Positions 1 through 6,432 of a DNA stretch of 11,247 nt are shown here, one piece after another. This DNA comes from Alphaproteobacteria bacterium. GTDB lineage: Bacteria; Pseudomonadota; Alphaproteobacteria; Micropepsales; Micropepsaceae. The DNA is taken from contig PKWC01000206.1 of the NCBI GenBank assembly GCA_003131925.1, positions 1-11,247 on the forward strand, read 5' to 3'. The first letter of the stretch is position 1. Each line of letters begins with the position of its first letter. Both the position numbers and the translations under genes were made by a program. The notes under the pieces were generated by a model. The model was not told the DNA's origin. It searched no databases and saw nothing but the letters and a program-made list of their open reading frames with translations.

Positions 1-61
1 TTCTCACACAGCCTGCGAAGCGAGAATCCAGAAGCAGTGCTTACAGAATTTCTTCGCAGTT

Positions 62-120
62 CTGGGTCGTGGCTCTCCTCCCGCTTTCGCGAGGGTCGGC
101 CGGGATGACATACTTTTTTG
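62..120. repeat. Degenerate REP-like palindromic repeat with adjacent T-run
   Basis: The stretch has a CCCGC-TTTC-GCGAGGG core followed by GGCCGGGATGACA. Read on the minus strand, this is the GTCATCCCGGCC...CGCGAAAGCGGG pattern of short interspersed extragenic repeats common in proteobacteria. A run of six T follows at 114-119 on the plus strand, so the element could also act as a weak plus-strand terminator. The stem is imperfect and no second copy exists in this window, so the repeat call rests on resemblance only. Confidence 0.4.
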
Positions 121-286
121 TAATGTGTGGAACGCACAATTTCGTGTTGGCGGCTTGGCGGTTCACCGGTTGCGCGCGATGCGCACAGCGGTCCAAAATC
201 CGCGACAAGGGAACAAAACTGCGCGCCCACACGTCAAGTATCAGGATCTTGGTCGCTGCGACCGTCCTGACGCGCCGACGGATTGG

Positions 287-307
287 GATGCACGCCTTGC
301 GTGCATC
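287..307. repeat. Perfect 9-bp inverted repeat with 3-nt spacer
   Basis: The arms GATGCACGC (287-295) and GCGTGCATC (299-307) are exact reverse complements separated by CTT. No T-run follows on either strand, so it does not look like a terminator. It lies about 150 bases upstream of the polyketide synthase start and could be an operator for a dimeric regulator or an RNA hairpin in the leader. That role is inference. Confidence 0.45.
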
Positions 308-354
308 GATCCTCGCGCGCACGCTCCGCAGAATTCGATATTGGACACCCATGA

Positions 355-459
355 ATGACAGAAACTCGCACATCCGGATTTCATCTGGCAAAATCCCGGG
401 AATTGCGCATTCGCGCCCGTACGAGCCGTTTGCCGGGTGAAATTGAGGACGCAAGTTGA
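355..459 (+). CDS. Possible 34-codon leader ORF overlapping the synthase start
   Basis: The frame opens at ATG 355, directly after an in-frame stop (352-354), and ends with TGA at 457-459. That stop overlaps the TTG start of the polyketide synthase in a TTGA arrangement, as in translationally coupled gene pairs. The predicted peptide is basic, with an Arg-rich centre (LRIRARTSRL), and I do not recognise it. There is no good Shine-Dalgarno sequence before ATG 355. It may be a coupling leader peptide, the tail of a decayed gene, or chance. Confidence 0.25.
   Translation: MTETRTSGFHLAKSRELRIRARTSRLPGEIEDAS
445..449 (+). promoter_or_regulatory. Ribosome binding site fixing the TTG start of the polyketide synthase
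   Basis: GAGGA lies six bases before TTG 456. An in-frame TGA at 444-446 stops the frame just upstream, so no earlier start is possible. The next ATG in frame would cut off the conserved N-terminal strand. Confidence 0.7.
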
Positions 460-1508
460 TCTTCAACACAAGGCTGCTCTCCCTCGCAACGGCAATACCT
501 GGCCATGCGCTTCTGCAGGACGAAGTCGCGGAGATTGCCCTCAGATTGTTCGGCGATCGGTACCGCGCATTCGAGCGCATGGCTTCCGTTTTCGGGACGG
601 CCGGAATCAAAAAACGCTATTCCGTGCGTCCTGTCGAATGGTTCTGCACGCCGCGCGGCTGGAAGGAGCGAACGGCGGCTTATCTGGAGGGCGCGCAGGC
701 ATTGTTCGTGGATGCCGCCACCAAGGCACTGAACGCGGCGCATTTGCGAACCTGCGACGTCGACGCCATCGTGACTGTCTCGTCCACCGGTATCGCGACT
801 CCGAGCCTCGAAGCGCGGGCTTCGCTCCGGATGGGATTTCGCGACGACGTTCAGCGCATCCCGGTCTTCGGATTGGGCTGCGCAGGCGGCGTGTCGGGAT
901 TGGCGATCGCATCGCGCCTCGCGAAGGCGCAGCCCGGCGCCGTGGTCCTGCTCGTCGTCGTGGAGCTTTGCACCCTTGCGTTTCGCCTCGACCAGCTCAC
1001 CAAGGCGAACATGGTCGCCACGGCGCTGTTCGGAGACGGAGCTGCTGCGTGCATTTTGCGCGCGGGAGAGGGCGGCATCGCGGAAATCGAAGCGTGCGGG
1101 GAGCACACCTGGCCGGACACGCTGGACATCATGGGGTGGGACGTCGATTCGCAGGGCTTCGAAGTGATCTTCGCGCAAGCCATACCATCCTTCGCGGAAG
1201 AGAATATTCAGCCGGCAATCTCCGGGATCCTGCATCGCGCGGGCATCGGCATGAATGACGTCGATCGCCTCGTCTGCCATCCCGGTGGCATGAAGGTGAT
1301 CGTGGCGCTGGAGAAAGCGTTCGGCCTTGCGCCCGGTGCGCTCGACCATGAACGCGACATCCTGCGAGAATATGGAAACATGTCGGCAGCCACCGTGCTC
1401 TTCGTTCTCGAAAAAGCAATTCGAATGGGCCTGCCCCATCGTTCCGTGCTCACGGCCATGGGACCTGGTTTCACCGCGAGTTGCGCCTCGCTGACGAGAA
1501 TCGCTTGA
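456..1508 (+). CDS. Type III polyketide synthase (chalcone/stilbene synthase superfamily, SrsA-like)
   Basis: This is a homodimeric, CoA-dependent ketosynthase that extends an acyl starter with malonyl-CoA and cyclises the chain. Bacterial relatives make alkylresorcinols, alkylpyrones or phloroglucinols. The protein has 350 residues, the normal family length. The catalytic triad is visible: Cys142 in GLGCAGG, His275 in VCHPGG and Asn308 in YGNMSAAT. The family block CTLAFRLDQLTKANMVATAL...FGDGAA spans about 172-197, and the C-terminal loop AMGPGFT spans about 334-340. In many relatives an acidic residue follows that loop, but here it reads ASCAS. The start is TTG behind GAGGA. The gene overlaps by four bases a truncated methyltransferase-like ORF, echoing the synthase-methyltransferase order of srsA-srsB in Streptomyces griseus. 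The family is certain. The product cannot be read from sequence, although long-chain pyrones or resorcinols are the usual products of this subgroup. Confidence 0.93.
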   Translation: MIFNTRLLSLATAIPGHALLQDEVAEIALRLFGDRYRAFERMASVFGTAGIKKRYSVRPVEWFCTPRGWKERTAAYLEGAQALFVDAATKALNAAHLRTCDVDAIVTVSSTGIATPSLEARASLRMGFRDDVQRIPVFGLGCAGGVSGLAIASRLAKAQPGAVVLLVVVELCTLAFRLDQLTKANMVATALFGDGAAACILRAGEGGIAEIEACGEHTWPDTLDIMGWDVDSQGFEVIFAQAIPSFAEENIQPAISGILHRAGIGMNDVDRLVCHPGGMKVIVALEKAFGLAPGALDHERDILREYGNMSAATVLFVLEKAIRMGLPHRSVLTAMGPGFTASCASLTRIA

Positions 1509-1633
1509 TCGGCGCCATCTGCCTGCTCGAAGTCGTCACGGCCGAACGCGTGACGGAACTGATCCTGACGAGACGCAATACCCGGCGCCAACTGGGTGGC
1601 CCGCTCTTCGGGGCCATGACAAATTTTTTGTGA
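1505..1633 (+). pseudogene. N-terminal remnant of an ICMT-family (SrsB-like) methyltransferase
   Basis: A frame opens at TTG 1505, overlapping the TGA of the polyketide synthase in the pattern TTGA, and closes at TGA 1631-1633 after 42 codons. Its residues 14-30 (ERVTELILTRRNTRRQL) resemble the first-helix signature of bacterial isoprenylcysteine carboxyl methyltransferase homologues, typically (Q/E)R..EL..ARRN.R.L. These are normally about 170-residue membrane proteins encoded right after type III polyketide synthases. From about residue 31 the resemblance stops. The transmembrane segments and the SAM-binding C-terminus are absent, and the convergent M16 gene ends only 11 bases further on. 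The likely history is a rearrangement with a breakpoint near 1595 that removed the rest. The alternative is a real short peptide. Recognition comes from a short motif, so it is moderately secure. Confidence 0.6.
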
Positions 1634-1644
1634 GGCGACGCTCC

Positions 1645-4338
1645 CTACTCCGGCACGGGACCCTGGCTGGCGCGGACGAGGTCGGTGGGGCGCATCCATT
1701 TCTTGAACGCGGCCTGCACGTCTGTGGGCGTGAGCGCAATATAGTGCTGCGCGGCCACGACAGGCTCGTCGAGCGGCAAGTTCAGGTCGCGGCGCTCGGC
1801 GAAAGCACGTGCGATCTCGTTGATGCTCGATTCGGCGAGCGGCATCTCGCGCAGGAGAATTGCCTTGGCGCGCGCGAGCTCGCTGGCGCCGACAGGCGCG
1901 GTCTGCATCCGGTGCAAATCCTCGGCGGCAATCGCGCCGGCGCGCTTTACCTTGTCAGGATCGCTCGCGTAATTGACCAGCCAGATGCTGCGCGTACGCC
2001 CGGACTGCAGCGTGGAATTCACCGAATAGACGAGGCCGCTCGTTTTCCTCAAATCGATACTGAGGCGCGAAGCGTAGAAGCCGCCCGCCAGCACGGCATT
2101 GCCGAGCGCGAGCGCATAATAGTCGGGATCGGTGCGCGTCATGGACAGCGTCTGGGCGAGATAGACATTGTCCTGCACGCGGCTCGCATCGGGCACGGCG
2201 ACGGTGGCCGCAATGTTTGGCGGCGTCGGTGGCAGGTCCGTATCCGGTTTCGGCCCGCTCGCCGTCCAGCCGCCGAAATATTTTCCGGCAACGGCTTTGG
2301 CTTCCGCCGGATCGACATGGCCGACGACGATCAGCGTCGTCAGGTCGGGCCGAAACACGGTCCGGTAATAGGCGCGCACGTCGTCGAGCGTGAGCGCACG
2401 AACCGATTCCGGCGTCGCCTCGCGCAGCGACGGATCGTCTTTGGGAAACAGGCCGGCGCGCAACGCGTGGTAAGTCAGATGCGCGGGACTGCGCAGCGTC
2501 GCCGCCGCGATCTGCGCCACGCGCTCGCGCACCACGGCGAAGGCCTGTTCGGGCAGGCGCGGATGCAGCTGGTTGTCTGCGAGCAGCGCGGTTCCGCGAT
2601 CGAAATCCTTCGTCAGCACCTGGACCGAAAAATCCGTCCCCGGCTGCTCCTGCGCACCGATGCGATCGAGGGCCTCCTGATAGGCGAGGCGGTCGAGCTG
2701 CTCGGTGCCGTAGGGAAGGAGCTGGTTCAGCACGTCGGCGACGCCTTCCTGACCTTTTGGAGTCTCGGTCTCGGGGCGGTTGCGGATATGGCCGTAGACC
2801 GTGATGGTGTCGCTCACAGTCTCGGGCTGCACGATCAGCGTCATGCCGTTCGGGAGCGTGCTGACGACGGGAGAGAGTGTGGAGCGTGGCGCTTCGAGAC
2901 GGCTGAGCGCTGATTCGGCCCATGAAGGCAGCGTGGTGGGCACCGCCTCGCCGAGCGCGATGTTCTCCTGTCCACCGTAACCGCCTGCCGTGGCGACAGG
3001 CGCGCCGGAGCCTTTGGGATTGAGGATGGCGGTCGAGACCCTGTTCATGTCGAGAATTTTGCGCGCGACGCGATCGACATCGGCCACCGTCACTTTCTCG
3101 ATGCGGACGAGATCGTCGTCCGGCGAGCGCAGGCCGTAAAGTGCCACCGCGTCGGACCAGACGCTGGCGAGATCGGCGATGGAATTTTTCTGGAATTCCG
3201 CTTCGCGCCTTTCCTGCAGCTTCGCGGCAGCAACGAGCCCCGGCGCGACGCCCTCCTTCGCCACGCGCGCGAGAATTTCTTTTACCTCGCCTGCGATCGC
3301 CTTGGGATCGCTGCCGGCGGGAAACCGCACATAGGCGTAGCCCACGCCCGCTTTCGGCAGCGCGTCGAGCGCGAAGCTCGCATCGCTCGCCTCGCCTTTG
3401 GGAACGAGGCCGTAGAGATCGAAGCGATGGTTGCTCAGCACGTCGGAGAGCACTTCGAGCGCGGGAAAGTCCTTGCTGTCGAGACCGGGGGTGCGCAGTG
3501 CCACCAGCAGCGTGCCTTCTGGCTCGTCGGTGTCGGCGCTGAGATTGAGCGAAGGCACAGCACGCAGCACAAATTTCGGCTTCGGCGGCAGCTTCTTCGG
3601 CTTGATCGTGCCGAAGAGAGATTTGATTTCCGACAAGGTCGCCGCCGGATCGACGTCGCCGACGACGATCAGGATCGCGTTGTTTGGCGCATACCAGGCA
3701 TCGTGAAAATTCTTGAGCATCGCACCGGTCGTCTTGTCGAAGGAGGTCCGCGTGCCGAGCGCGTCGTGCTCGTAGGGCGTTCCCGCGAACAAAGCCGCGC
3801 GCAATTTTACATAGAGGACATAGATCGGATTTGAGAAGTCTTGTGCCACTTCCTGTTCGATGGCGCCCCGCTCGACATCCCAGTCCGCCTGGCGATCGAG
3901 CACGTCCTGCATGCGCGCCGCCTCGATGTGCAGCGCCACGTCGAGATAGCCAGCAGGAACGGTGTAGAGATATTGAGACAGGCTCTCGCGCGTGTTGGCA
4001 TTGAAGTTTCCGCCCATCTCGCTGCCGATATCGGCGAGCTGATCGGCGGTGAGGCCGGGGCTGCCGCGGAACATCATGTGCTCTTGCGCGTGCGCGGTTC
4101 CGGGAAAGCCAACCGGCGCTTCGTCCGAGCCCACGAGATAATTGACCGCGGTCGCGGCGACCGGCGCCAGAGTGTTGCGCACGATGATGACGCGCAGACC
4201 GTTCCTGAGCGTCGCGCGGAGCACGCTGCCAGCATCCGTGGGTGAGGCCGGTTGCGCCGGGCCGGCAAAAGCCAATAAAACGCACGCCGCAAGCGCGCCT
4301 GCGATACGAGGCGTCAGGCGCCGCGGTGATTCAATCAT
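1645..4338 (-). CDS. Secreted M16-family zinc peptidase (insulinase/processing-peptidase type, double domain)
   Basis: This is a metallopeptidase of the pitrilysin clan, 897 residues, built from two tandem M16 halves. A basic N-terminus and a hydrophobic stretch (about 12-28, ending GPAQPASP) look like a signal peptide, so it probably acts in the periplasm. The inverted zinc motif HAQEH is at 83-87. The third ligand is probably Glu163 in the IEQEV segment, at the usual distance. The first half covers about 40-460. The second starts near 490 (LPNGMTLIVQPE) and lacks a zinc motif, as is normal. It carries the R..LR...GLVYSV segment that binds substrate across the clamshell. ATG follows a strong GGAGG at four bases (4343-4347), and the stop is TAG. 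The gene stands alone and converges on the polyketide synthase region. It is intact. Its substrate is unknown. Confidence 0.93.
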   Translation of the reverse strand: MIESPRRLTPRIAGALAACVLLAFAGPAQPASPTDAGSVLRATLRNGLRVIIVRNTLAPVAATAVNYLVGSDEAPVGFPGTAHAQEHMMFRGSPGLTADQLADIGSEMGGNFNANTRESLSQYLYTVPAGYLDVALHIEAARMQDVLDRQADWDVERGAIEQEVAQDFSNPIYVLYVKLRAALFAGTPYEHDALGTRTSFDKTTGAMLKNFHDAWYAPNNAILIVVGDVDPAATLSEIKSLFGTIKPKKLPPKPKFVLRAVPSLNLSADTDEPEGTLLVALRTPGLDSKDFPALEVLSDVLSNHRFDLYGLVPKGEASDASFALDALPKAGVGYAYVRFPAGSDPKAIAGEVKEILARVAKEGVAPGLVAAAKLQERREAEFQKNSIADLASVWSDAVALYGLRSPDDDLVRIEKVTVADVDRVARKILDMNRVSTAILNPKGSGAPVATAGGYGGQENIALGEAVPTTLPSWAESALSRLEAPRSTLSPVVSTLPNGMTLIVQPETVSDTITVYGHIRNRPETETPKGQEGVADVLNQLLPYGTEQLDRLAYQEALDRIGAQEQPGTDFSVQVLTKDFDRGTALLADNQLHPRLPEQAFAVVRERVAQIAAATLRSPAHLTYHALRAGLFPKDDPSLREATPESVRALTLDDVRAYYRTVFRPDLTTLIVVGHVDPAEAKAVAGKYFGGWTASGPKPDTDLPPTPPNIAATVAVPDASRVQDNVYLAQTLSMTRTDPDYYALALGNAVLAGGFYASRLSIDLRKTSGLVYSVNSTLQSGRTRSIWLVNYASDPDKVKRAGAIAAEDLHRMQTAPVGASELARAKAILLREMPLAESSINEIARAFAERRDLNLPLDEPVVAAQHYIALTPTDVQAAFKKWMRPTDLVRASQGPVPE

Positions 4339-4455
4339 GCTGCCTCCGGAGCAATCGGGTGCGCGTCAATCGCAAATTCTGACCTGCGTTGCAAACCACT
4401 CGTTATCGCGGAAGCGTTGCGGCTCGCGAACGACGCACATGATCAGGAAGTCCGC

Positions 4456-4590
4456 ATGCACCTTCGCGAAGTCGCAGCGGTTTGGGCGGCGTTAGCGGAC
4501 AAGGCAGAGCCGGAGCAAGAGGAGCGCGCTCAGGCCGCTGGTTCAGACTCCAAGTCTGACGACGGGACGCCAGCCTGGATGAAGGATTGA
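4456..4590 (+). CDS. Small 44-codon ORF, possibly the tail of a decayed small protein
   Basis: ATG 4456 follows AGGAAG and the frame closes at TGA 4588-4590. The peptide begins MHLREVAAVWAALADKAEPE and ends in a polar, acidic tail. The same frame stays open upstream of the ATG, with amphipathic content (VIAEALRLANDAHDQEVR) that fits the helix before it. The whole resembles the about 80-residue alphaproteobacterial proteins with A..CR.LA......R..LL.MA..W..LA repeats, but no start codon with a binding site was found for the longer version. It is either a small helical protein or the 3' end of one that lost its start. No function is known to me. Confidence 0.35.
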   Translation: MHLREVAAVWAALADKAEPEQEERAQAAGSDSKSDDGTPAWMKD

Positions 4591-4637
4591 GGGGGCAACC
4601 ACCCGCCGCGCGTTCCGCATATTGGCGGCCACAAAAA

Positions 4638-4671
4638 CGAACCCCGCCATCCAACCGGATGGCGGGGTTCG
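4638..4671 (-). terminator. Strong rho-independent terminator (minus strand)
   Basis: A perfect 15-bp stem, with arms CGAACCCCGCCATCC (4638-4652) and GGATGGCGGGGTTCG (4657-4671), encloses a four-base loop. Read on the minus strand, the hairpin is followed immediately by TTTTTG, the expected U-run. On the plus strand only GAAAACG follows, so it should work mainly on minus-strand transcripts. Such a transcript could come from the remnant gene at 4773-4978 or from the glutamine synthetase operon reading through it. Confidence 0.85.
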
Positions 4672-4772
4672 AAAACGTTCGACGGAGACATCCAGCCCTC
4701 GCAAGCTGTCGCGAAAGCGTCGCAATATGCCGCGGCGAGCCCTAATGGCGAGTTAACAGCCGCTAGAGCCCA

Positions 4773-4978
4773 TTAATCGGGGTGAACCGCCCATCTTGCG
4801 TTGGGCGTCTTGCCAGTCCGGACCGCTACCTTGGCCTCGAGCTTCCCGAGGATCAAAGCGACCCGTCCCGCAACGGCCTGATGGGCGGATTGTGGCAAGC
4901 CCTCAGCGGTCACGAATACCGCCGCGATCTCGCCGGCAGAGAGGGGTCGGCAGTGTCCCGGAGCGCCTCGCGGACCAT
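4773..4978 (-). pseudogene. Frameshifted remnant of a small winged-helix-like protein
   Basis: Read on the minus strand, a frame from ATG 4978 gives MVREALRDTADPSLPA and stops early. The +1-shifted frame gives RPLSAGEIAAVFVTAEGLPQ, continues to RTGKTPNARWAVHPD, and ends at TAA 4773-4775. Joined near 4940-4955, close to a run of G, they read as one protein of about 68 residues. The pattern is (V/L)(R/L)EALR...RPL(S/T)..EIA......KG, ending in R(T)G...RW.., which is the layout of a small alphaproteobacterial winged-helix-like family of unknown function. Full-length relatives often have an N-terminal coiled coil, which is not seen here. The frame before the ATG also has no clear start. It lies 41 bases after the glutamine synthetase stop and about 100 bases before the terminator. 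A sequencing error at the G-run could mimic the frameshift. Confidence 0.5.
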
Positions 4979-5019
4979 GCGGGGGAGTGCGCAGAAGCCG
5001 AGTGGGTGAGCGCGTGGCC

Positions 5020-6420
5020 TCACAGGTAGTAATCGTACTCGGCGGGGGGAATGGCGCGGCGGAGACGCTCGGTCTCGATGCGCTTGGTCTCGCGATAGAG
5101 TTCGAGCGTGCGGGCGCCGAAATAGGCGGGAAGAGTTTCCGCTTTGGCTAGCTTGGCCAGCGCATCGTCAATGGTGAAGGGAAGCGCCCTGTCGGGTTCG
5201 CGCGAAACGTTACCTTTTGCGGGCTCTCCCGGATCGAGCTTCTTGAGCAGGCCGTGATGGGTGGCCGCCAGCACCGCGGCGAGTGCGAGATAAGGATTGG
5301 CGTCGGCGCCCGAGGCGCGGTGTTCGATGCGACGCGACGCGTGGGGCCCCGCGGGCACGCGCATTCCGGCGGATCGGTTGTTGATGCCCCAGCTGCGGTT
5401 GACGGGGGCAAACAGGTCGGGCTGGAAGCGGCGGTAGGAATTCTGGTTGGGCGCGAAGATCGCCATCGATTCCGGCATCAGCACCTGCATCCCACCGATC
5501 GCGTGGCGCAATTGTTCTGAGCCCGTGGCGTCGGCGCCCGCGAAAATGTTGCCGCCATTGCGATCGAGAATCGAGAGATGAATGTGCAGCCCGTTGCCCG
5601 CGCGCTCTTCATAGGGCTTGGCCATGAAGGTGGCGTCGAAGCCCACCGAACGCGCGGCCTCCTTCACCACCTGCTTGAGGAAAGTCGCGTGATCGGCGGC
5701 GAAGCGTGCGTCCTTCTGGTGCTTCAGATTGGCCTCGAACTGGCCGGCCGCATATTCCTTGCTGGCGGCGCTCAGCGGAACGCCCTGCTTGCGCGCGGCG
5801 GCGGCGAGCGCGGAAAGAAACGCTTCGTAGCGGTCGAGATCGTCGAGACCGAAGACCGACACCGCGCGTTCGCGCGCGCCGCTTCGCGGATCGAGCGGCG
5901 GCTGCGGCGCGCGATGATCGAGGCGGTCACGATCAAGTAGATAGAATTCGAGCTCGAGAGCGGTGACCGGAACCAGGCCGAGATCAGTGAACCGCGCGAG
6001 CACGCGCTCGAGCACGGCGCGCGGTTCGCCGGGATCAGGAACGCCCGCGGCATCGCGCAGCGACATCAGCATCTGCGCGCGAGGCGGCCCTTCCGCCGCA
6101 ACGCGCGACAGCGTGCCCGGCAGCGGCCAGGCGGTGCCGTCGGGATCGCCGTCGCTGAAGCCCCGCCCAAAAGCGTTGGTCATCTCGCCATGCGCGTCCA
6201 TCAGATAGATGGAGTGGGGGATGGCCATGCCGTGCGAGAACAGATGCGCGGCTTCCCCGATGGGGAAACGCTTGCCGCGCAGCGCGCCGCAGAGATCGGG
6301 AATCACCGCATCGAGGAATTCGAGGTCGGGCTGGCTTTGCACGAACGCGTTGAACAGCGTCTCGGCCTCCGCCGCGAATGCGGGCCGCGGACTCTCCGCA
6401 ACGGAAATGGGATTGTTCAT
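5020..6420 (-). CDS. Glutamine synthetase homologue, PuuA-like gamma-glutamylamine ligase
   Basis: The predicted activity is ATP-dependent ligation of glutamate to an amine (gamma-glutamylputrescine synthetase type) rather than to ammonia. The protein has 466 residues. Family landmarks are visible: Glu156 and Glu158 in TALELEFYLLD, Glu222 and Glu229 in KEY..GQFEANL, His279 in GNGLHIHLS, Asn-Ser-Tyr-Arg-Arg at 327-331, NNRSAGMR at 347-354 and Glu366 in RRIEHR. It has GNGLHIHLSILD where ammonia-using GlnA has a G.GMH.HMS motif. It also lacks the NLYDLPPEE adenylylation loop of GlnA. Both features point to the PuuA/GlnA3 side of the family. The gene is last in a four-gene operon, 12 bases after the GcvT-like gene, with a weak AGG before its ATG. 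The amine substrate is unknown; the nearby speD suggests a polyamine. The family is secure and the substrate class probable. Confidence 0.88.
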   Translation of the reverse strand: MNNPISVAESPRPAFAAEAETLFNAFVQSQPDLEFLDAVIPDLCGALRGKRFPIGEAAHLFSHGMAIPHSIYLMDAHGEMTNAFGRGFSDGDPDGTAWPLPGTLSRVAAEGPPRAQMLMSLRDAAGVPDPGEPRAVLERVLARFTDLGLVPVTALELEFYLLDRDRLDHRAPQPPLDPRSGARERAVSVFGLDDLDRYEAFLSALAAAARKQGVPLSAASKEYAAGQFEANLKHQKDARFAADHATFLKQVVKEAARSVGFDATFMAKPYEERAGNGLHIHLSILDRNGGNIFAGADATGSEQLRHAIGGMQVLMPESMAIFAPNQNSYRRFQPDLFAPVNRSWGINNRSAGMRVPAGPHASRRIEHRASGADANPYLALAAVLAATHHGLLKKLDPGEPAKGNVSREPDRALPFTIDDALAKLAKAETLPAYFGARTLELYRETKRIETERLRRAIPPAEYDYYL

Positions 6421-6432
6421 GCCGCGCCTGAT

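Larger units (their letters stand above)
1..455. other. Region without a convincing gene, upstream of the polyketide synthase
   Basis: Long reading frames cross this stretch on both strands, but none has a good ribosome binding site or recognisable protein content, and one starts inside the repeat at its left end. What can be seen is a REP-like repeat (about 62-120), a short palindrome (287-307), and a possible 34-codon leader ORF that runs into the synthase start (355-459). Promoter elements for the synthase presumably lie here. No -35/-10 pair stood out clearly enough to call. Confidence 0.6.
4339..5019. other. Accessory gap with decayed small genes and a terminator
   Basis: Between the divergently placed M16 start and the glutamine synthetase stop lie about 680 bases without an intact recognised gene. 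The gap holds the M16 ribosome binding site, a 44-codon plus-strand ORF, a strong hairpin terminator and a frameshifted minus-strand remnant. About 100 bases (4672-4772) between the terminator and the remnant show nothing I can interpret. Confidence 0.6.

Noticed and set aside
69..440. 123-codon plus-strand ORF before the polyketide synthase
   Set aside because: It begins inside the REP-like repeat, has no good ribosome binding site, and its Arg/Ala-rich content looks like chance translation of GC-rich DNA.
41..610. 189-codon minus-strand ORF
   Set aside because: It overlaps the conserved N-terminus of the synthase in antisense and runs through the repeat; no recognisable motifs.
1630..2913. 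427-codon plus-strand ORF
   Set aside because: It is antisense to the M16 peptidase, which has a full motif set and a strong ribosome binding site; Arg/His-rich shadow.
1955..4285. 776-codon minus-strand ORF in another frame of the M16 gene
   Set aside because: Arg-rich low-complexity translation with no family motifs; the M16 frame explains the region fully.
4543..4559. tRNA-like anticodon arm (5-bp stem, CTCCAAG loop, Trp anticodon CCA)
   Set aside because: No T-arm with a GGTTC-like loop, no D-arm and no acceptor stem at the right distances; it is a chance hairpin inside the small ORF.
5020..6420. Housekeeping glutamine synthetase (glnA)
   Set aside because: It lacks the adenylylation loop and has PuuA-like active-site segments; there is no glnB neighbour.
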